Source of the DNA: a virus
Strand: one strand, 5' to 3'
IMG/VR virus record: IMGVR_UViG_3300032273_000004
Coordinates: 1-40,225 of that record
DNA: 40,225 nt
The position numbers and the translations under genes were made by a program. The notes beneath the pieces are model-generated. The model was not told where the DNA came from and did not search any database. It saw only the letters and a program-made list of their open reading frames with translations. The first letter of the stretch is position 1. Every line of letters starts with the position of its first letter. Positions 37,363 to 40,225 of this stretch are shown in pieces.

Positions 37363-37378
37363 ACAGGCCCCTTACAAA

Positions 37379-37417
37379 CAAAAAAAGGCCGGGTAATCCT
37401 GCAAAGGACTACCCGGC
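37379..37417 (-). terminator. Terminator between the E/E' genes and tape measure
   Basis: Minus strand GCCGGGTAGTCC-TTTGCA-GGATTACCCGGC followed by C and seven T. It overlaps the stop of the frameshift extension (37409) and lies before the tape measure start. Strong for an internal operon site, so it would cut expression of T, U, X and D unless antiterminated. Confidence 0.7.
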
Positions 37418-37827
37418 ATTTTGTGCTTCTTGCGCTTTTTCATGGCGCTCGATGGCGATGCGATGCCAGTCCATTAGTTCCCCTAACGGCATGGTTGCCG
37501 TGGTACTGGCATTAAAACCGGTGAACACCAAATAAATGTCGGCCTCCACCTCCATCACATCCGCCGGCAAGGGGTTTATTCCATGAAAAAACCCACGACA
37601 TCCGCGCTTACTGACGCAATGTCGGCAGGGCAAAGCGTGTCGAACTCGGCTTCGGTAATGTCAGAAATACGCGCCGTTAGCTTACGAATCTGAGTTACAT
37701 CCATACGCATGATCGCCATCAGTTCTAGACCGCGAAGGCTGCCCGAGTTTGGTTCTTGAAGATTGATCGAGGTGATTTCTTTCTCGCCACGTTTGATAGG
37801 TTTTTTAAGCTCTGTCACTTTAGCCAT
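37409..37827 (-). CDS. E+E' frameshift tail assembly chaperone
   Basis: Predicted fusion of gene E with the -1 frame open frame that runs to 37409. Ribosomes would slip on GGGTTTT (37594-37588) just before the E stop, giving about 140 aa with the added part FHGINPLPADVMEVEADIYLVFTGFNAS and so on. The E'-like part has no start codon with an SD of its own. Such fusions are conserved in long-tailed phages and bind the tape measure. Confidence 0.75.
37576..37827 (-). CDS. Tail assembly chaperone gpE
   Basis: 83 aa. TELKKPIKRGEKEITSINLQEPNSGSLRGLELMAIMRMDVTQIRKLTARIS is the E family pattern (tail assembly chaperone). Terminates 10 nt after the slippery site. The short form is the main product. 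Confidence 0.85.
   Translation of the reverse strand: MAKVTELKKPIKRGEKEITSINLQEPNSGSLRGLELMAIMRMDVTQIRKLTARISDITEAEFDTLCPADIASVSADVVGFFME
37588..37594 (-). promoter_or_regulatory. Slippery heptamer GGGTTTT for -1 frameshift
   Basis: In the zero frame it reads G-GGT-TTT (minus strand), a classical X-XXY-YYZ site. A -1 slip joins E to the downstream frame that ends at 37409. Followed by TTC ATG GAA TAA, then the extension. Confidence 0.75.
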
Positions 37828-37844
37828 GTTGACTATACTCCAAA

Positions 37845-37870
37845 TAAAAAACCCAGCGCGGGGCTGGGCT
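37845..37870 (-). terminator. Terminator between tube FII and gene E
   Basis: Minus strand CCCAGC-CCCGC-GCTGGG followed by six T. Next to octamer array 8. Confidence 0.7.
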
Positions 37871-37877
37871 TGTAAGA

Positions 37878-37909
37878 TTAAATAATTAACGATTTAAAGA
37901 TTTATTTAC
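37878..37909. repeat. Octamer array 8, between FII and E
   Basis: TTAAATAA, TTAACGAT, TTAAAGAT, TTATTTAC in phase (reverse orientation). Contains the stop of FII. Confidence 0.65.
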
Positions 37910-38418
37910 TGACCTAACGCGTTACGAATTTCTTCGTTTCGGTCTTTGCCATCAGCACCAACGAACTTGTTTCGCGGCTTGTCGATCTTGAGCATGGTTT
38001 TGCCATCAATTTCCATTTCGAAGAACTCAACATCGATCACCACTTTATTCGTGGCTTCACTACCTGGGGCCCATTCGTTGAACTCCAATTCGCGCCACTC
38101 ACCCGATGCACGGACAATCACGGTTTTGATTTCACCATCACGATCGAGCGCGCCGCGGAACGTCACCACTTCGTTACGACTCGAACGAGAACCCACCATG
38201 CCGATCACCTCTTTCGAGTAATCCGAGACGGTCACTTCCATTTCCATCGCTTCCAATTTGCCGACGCTGCGTTTCACGGTGCCACCAATACCAGCACCAT
38301 CAAAGTCGAGAGTTTTCATCACGACTTTAGGCAGCGTGATTTTGTTCGCCTTGCCGGCGTAACTGGTGTTTTTCAGAAAGGCGTTAAAATCTACCAATAC
38401 ACTTGGAATACCTGCCAT
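37906..38418 (-). CDS. Tail tube protein, P2 FII-like
   Basis: 170 aa. MAGIPSVLVDFNAFLKNTSYAGKANKITLPKVVMKTLDFDGAGIGG and EMEVTVSDYSKEVIGMVGS are the FII pattern. Stop inside octamer array 8. Polymerises into the inner tube; 11 nt after FI. Confidence 0.93.
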   Translation of the reverse strand: MAGIPSVLVDFNAFLKNTSYAGKANKITLPKVVMKTLDFDGAGIGGTVKRSVGKLEAMEMEVTVSDYSKEVIGMVGSRSSRNEVVTFRGALDRDGEIKTVIVRASGEWRELEFNEWAPGSEATNKVVIDVEFFEMEIDGKTMLKIDKPRNKFVGADGKDRNEEIRNALGQ

Positions 38419-38429
38419 CTGTCAGCCCC

Positions 38430-39908
38430 TTAACTAAAAATTTGTTCGTTGTAAGTACGGTTAACGTGCTGACGGAATGTCACACGTTCGGCCACGTCGT
38501 AGAACCCGAGGTCATAGTCAAAGAACACCTGACCGGTTCCGATCGCGTTGATGTTATCTTCGGTATCCACCCAGCAAAGACCGCCGCTGATCACTTCGCC
38601 CGTCAGGCGGCGTAAGAACGCGTTCACACGGCCCGTCACTGACTCGACATAGTTTTTAGTAACAAGGCGATCCACTGCGTCCTGGTGCGCTTCGTTAATG
38701 CTATCGCCGACAATGTAGCGAATACGTTGGTGCGGCAGCATGACGCCATTGGTGAGGCGGTTGCCCCATAGATGCCAACCACCCTTTTTATTTACGATGG
38801 TCACAATGTTGTTGCTGTTGAGCTGGTTCGCTAAGCAGCTTTTCGCACCTGGACCACTCGATACATAAGGAATATCGATCGCCGTGCCTTCAATCTCGTA
38901 GATCTTGCGGTTCGATGGTGAGTTCCAGTAACCCTCATCGTTATCAACACGCACAATATGACCGGCTACCGTGGCCGACATGTGGCGCTTAACCGTGGTT
39001 TTCTTGTCTGGGTCATAGACTGAAATACCACCGTGCAAGAAATACGCTTCGGCAAACTTACGCGCACGTTTGATCACGTTGCTGTAAGTGTCGTAATGGT
39101 CCGAGTCAATTAGGGCGATACCGTTAAGGTTTTTCGCTACGCTTTCCATCTTCTCGCCCACACTCGATAGGTGTGAGAACTCCGGAGCGATGATCAAGCG
39201 AGGACGAATCCCGAGCAGACCCTCGGCACCTTCCAAGGCGGCTAAGCCTGTCGTGTTACCGTTCTCATCCATCGAGCCGATCACGTTGGCTTTGGTGGTT
39301 GCTTCGTCGTTACCTTCGGCGACACGCACCACCACCACCACCGCGCCGGTTTGGTTGTAAATGTCGGTTAAGGCATCTTTTAACGTGCCATCACTGCCCG
39401 CTTTAGCGATCAGCTTGTCCGAGGTGACGAGCGTCGGCTTATTCAGTGGGAACGGCTCATTCTCACCGCCAGATAAATACACCTGGTAAGCGTATTCGAT
39501 GACGCCCGAACCATCACCGCCCGCGGCGGCCGTGATTAAGTCGTTCGCTGCATCGTCAGCGTTTAACGCGCTGGCAACTTCGGACGCGGTAGACGTGATC
39601 ACCCCATCAGCGCCAGTGGCTAAAGTGACTTGAATGGCATCGCCATCGAGGGCCACCGAAAGCGCGACGTCGTTCGCTTCTGGGTCAATCAGTTCGATAC
39701 TGATACCGTTGCCACGAGGACCCGTTTCAACCGCTGACACGGTCAGGGCGCTATTGTCTTCGCCCAGGGTTAGCGTGGCCGCGATAGCAGATTGAGCATT
39801 GGGCGCCGTTGCCACTAAACCGATAGTGGACGCGGCCAGGACTTCGATCGGGCGTGTCGTATCTGGTAGTAAATACGTTTCGGCACCGTGGAAATAATTT
39901 CCTGCCAT
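38430..39908 (-). CDS. Tail sheath protein, P2 FI-like
   Basis: 492 aa, somewhat over the P2 length (396), because of an N-terminal inserted domain about residues 40-150 (LTLGEDNSALTVSAVETGPRG...EIDPEAND). The FI core begins about NKPTLVTSDKLIAKAGSDGTL and includes WHLWGNRLTNGVMLPHQR and the C-terminal VNAFLRRLTGEVISGGLCWV. It forms the contractile sheath. Confidence 0.93.
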   Translation of the reverse strand: MAGNYFHGAETYLLPDTTRPIEVLAASTIGLVATAPNAQSAIAATLTLGEDNSALTVSAVETGPRGNGISIELIDPEANDVALSVALDGDAIQVTLATGADGVITSTASEVASALNADDAANDLITAAAGGDGSGVIEYAYQVYLSGGENEPFPLNKPTLVTSDKLIAKAGSDGTLKDALTDIYNQTGAVVVVVRVAEGNDEATTKANVIGSMDENGNTTGLAALEGAEGLLGIRPRLIIAPEFSHLSSVGEKMESVAKNLNGIALIDSDHYDTYSNVIKRARKFAEAYFLHGGISVYDPDKKTTVKRHMSATVAGHIVRVDNDEGYWNSPSNRKIYEIEGTAIDIPYVSSGPGAKSCLANQLNSNNIVTIVNKKGGWHLWGNRLTNGVMLPHQRIRYIVGDSINEAHQDAVDRLVTKNYVESVTGRVNAFLRRLTGEVISGGLCWVDTEDNINAIGTGQVFFDYDLGFYDVAERVTFRQHVNRTYNEQIFS

Positions 39909-39935
39909 GAGGTGTGATCTCCTTGTTACGGGTAA

Positions 39936-39960
39936 TAAAAAACCCAGCCGAAGCTGGGTT
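39936..39960 (-). terminator. Terminator 2 after the assembly gene
   Basis: Minus strand AACCCAGC-TTCG-GCTGGGTT then TTTTA. The second of two terminators in tandem between G and FI. FI starts 28 nt further on, so FI depends on read-through or on a promoter I cannot see. Confidence 0.75.
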
Positions 39961-39981
39961 CTGTGGGTTTAAAGTAGGTAC

Positions 39982-40010
39982 AAAAAAGCCCGCTGATTTA
40001 GCGGGCTTTA
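39982..40010 (-). terminator. Terminator 1 directly after the assembly gene
   Basis: Minus strand AGCCCGCT-AAATC-AGCGGGCT then six T. It overlaps the stop of the tail fibre assembly gene. Confidence 0.8.
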
Positions 40011-40225
40011 GTTAGTTGGCGGTGTTGGCCACGAGTTTTCTGTTTGGATTTTCTGTCGAGCGGCTAAGGCTTGTTGCTCTAGCTCATCCGCTTCGGCGAT
40101 GGCTTCCGGCGTTTTAATCAAATCACGTTTGATTTTTGCCTCATCGATGAGCGGGGTAACAACCTGAAAGTAAGCGGCTCGACGCGCATCATCTACCTGG
40201 TTATATTCAGCGATGTATTTATTGC
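40008..40225 (-). CDS. Tail fibre assembly protein, C-terminal part, cut by the window edge
   Basis: 72 codons from the window edge to a TAA at 40008-40010, frame entering as GC|AAT AAA TAC. The end (NKYIAEYNQVDDARRAAYFQ ... ENSWPTPPTN) is the typical C-terminus of the same family as 1-350; the two together would make about 190 aa, the usual length. It lies before FI as G does in P2. Confidence 0.75.
   Translation of the reverse strand, partial: NKYIAEYNQVDDARRAAYFQVVTPLIDEAKIKRDLIKTPEAIAEADELEQQALAARQKIQTENSWPTPPTN

Noticed and set aside
1-40225. tRNA genes
   Set aside because: I looked for cloverleaf patterns and T-loop motifs in the gaps and saw none convincing; a tRNA scan would be decisive.

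Overview
The window looks like one complete temperate phage that is also a plasmid (a phage-plasmid) of a gammaproteobacterium. A Vibrionaceae-like host is my best guess from the tail-fibre, lysis and small-protein types, but this is inferred from memory of protein families and not from a search. Tailed-phage structural genes, an immunity region, an integrase, a ParA-type partition locus and a plasmid Rep replicon share one molecule. The two ends of the window are the two halves of a single tail-fibre-assembly gene, and the P2-type tail gene order runs on unbroken across the ends. The molecule is therefore best read as a circle of about 40.2 kb opened inside that gene.

Layout, read on the minus strand from 20.25 kb downward: a Cro-like gene, three small early genes and a Q-type antiterminator (18.8-20.25 kb); a small gene and a tyrosine integrase (17.3-18.8 kb); a block with a HEIGH metallopeptidase-like protein, a holin-like protein and a ribbon-helix-helix/Cys protein (15.1-16.9 kb); a probable late promoter followed by a terminator (14.87-15.06 kb); holin, SAR endolysin, Rz and Rz1 (13.37-14.87 kb); a candidate cos region; a lambda-type head module TerS-TerL-W-portal-protease/scaffold-D-capsid (6.2-13.3 kb); head-tail genes; then a P2-type contractile tail V-W-J-I-H-G (6.2-0 kb) that continues across the junction as FI-FII-E/E'-T-U-X-D (40.2-33.4 kb).

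Read on the plus strand from 20.45 kb: a CI-like repressor whose protease dyad is missing, an early operon (LuxR-type HTH, HNH nuclease, adenine methyltransferase, coiled-coil proteins; 21.2-25.4 kb), then the parA/RHH partition pair and two small genes (25.5-27.0 kb). From 27 to 33.3 kb lies the plasmid/accessory region: a lipoprotein, two tandem paralogous small proteins beside a divergent XRE regulator with a 24-bp palindromic operator, plasmid-type small genes preceded by three copies of the same promoter-plus-leader, a candidate ~400-nt structured RNA, an oriR-like segment with a perfect DnaA box, a Rep gene with a predicted antisense RNA, and a small gene under a near-consensus LexA box.

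The regulatory picture is the most interesting part. (i) The repressor cannot self-cleave by the usual Ser/Lys mechanism, so induction probably works through small anti-repressors: the LexA-controlled 67-70 aa protein for SOS, and the XRE-regulated paralogous pair for another signal. (ii) Eight dispersed arrays of tandem 8-bp repeats (TTCGTTAA-like) lie in intergenic gaps, several beside the par operon, and are good candidates for dispersed partition sites of the ribbon-helix-helix protein. (iii) Four promoters (parA and three plasmid-region genes) share an identical 15-bp palindrome placed between -35 and -10, and three of them also share a leader able to hide the ribosome binding site. (iv) The ACAAC-N5-GTTGT palindrome fills the spacer of the cro promoter and recurs at the late lysis promoter.
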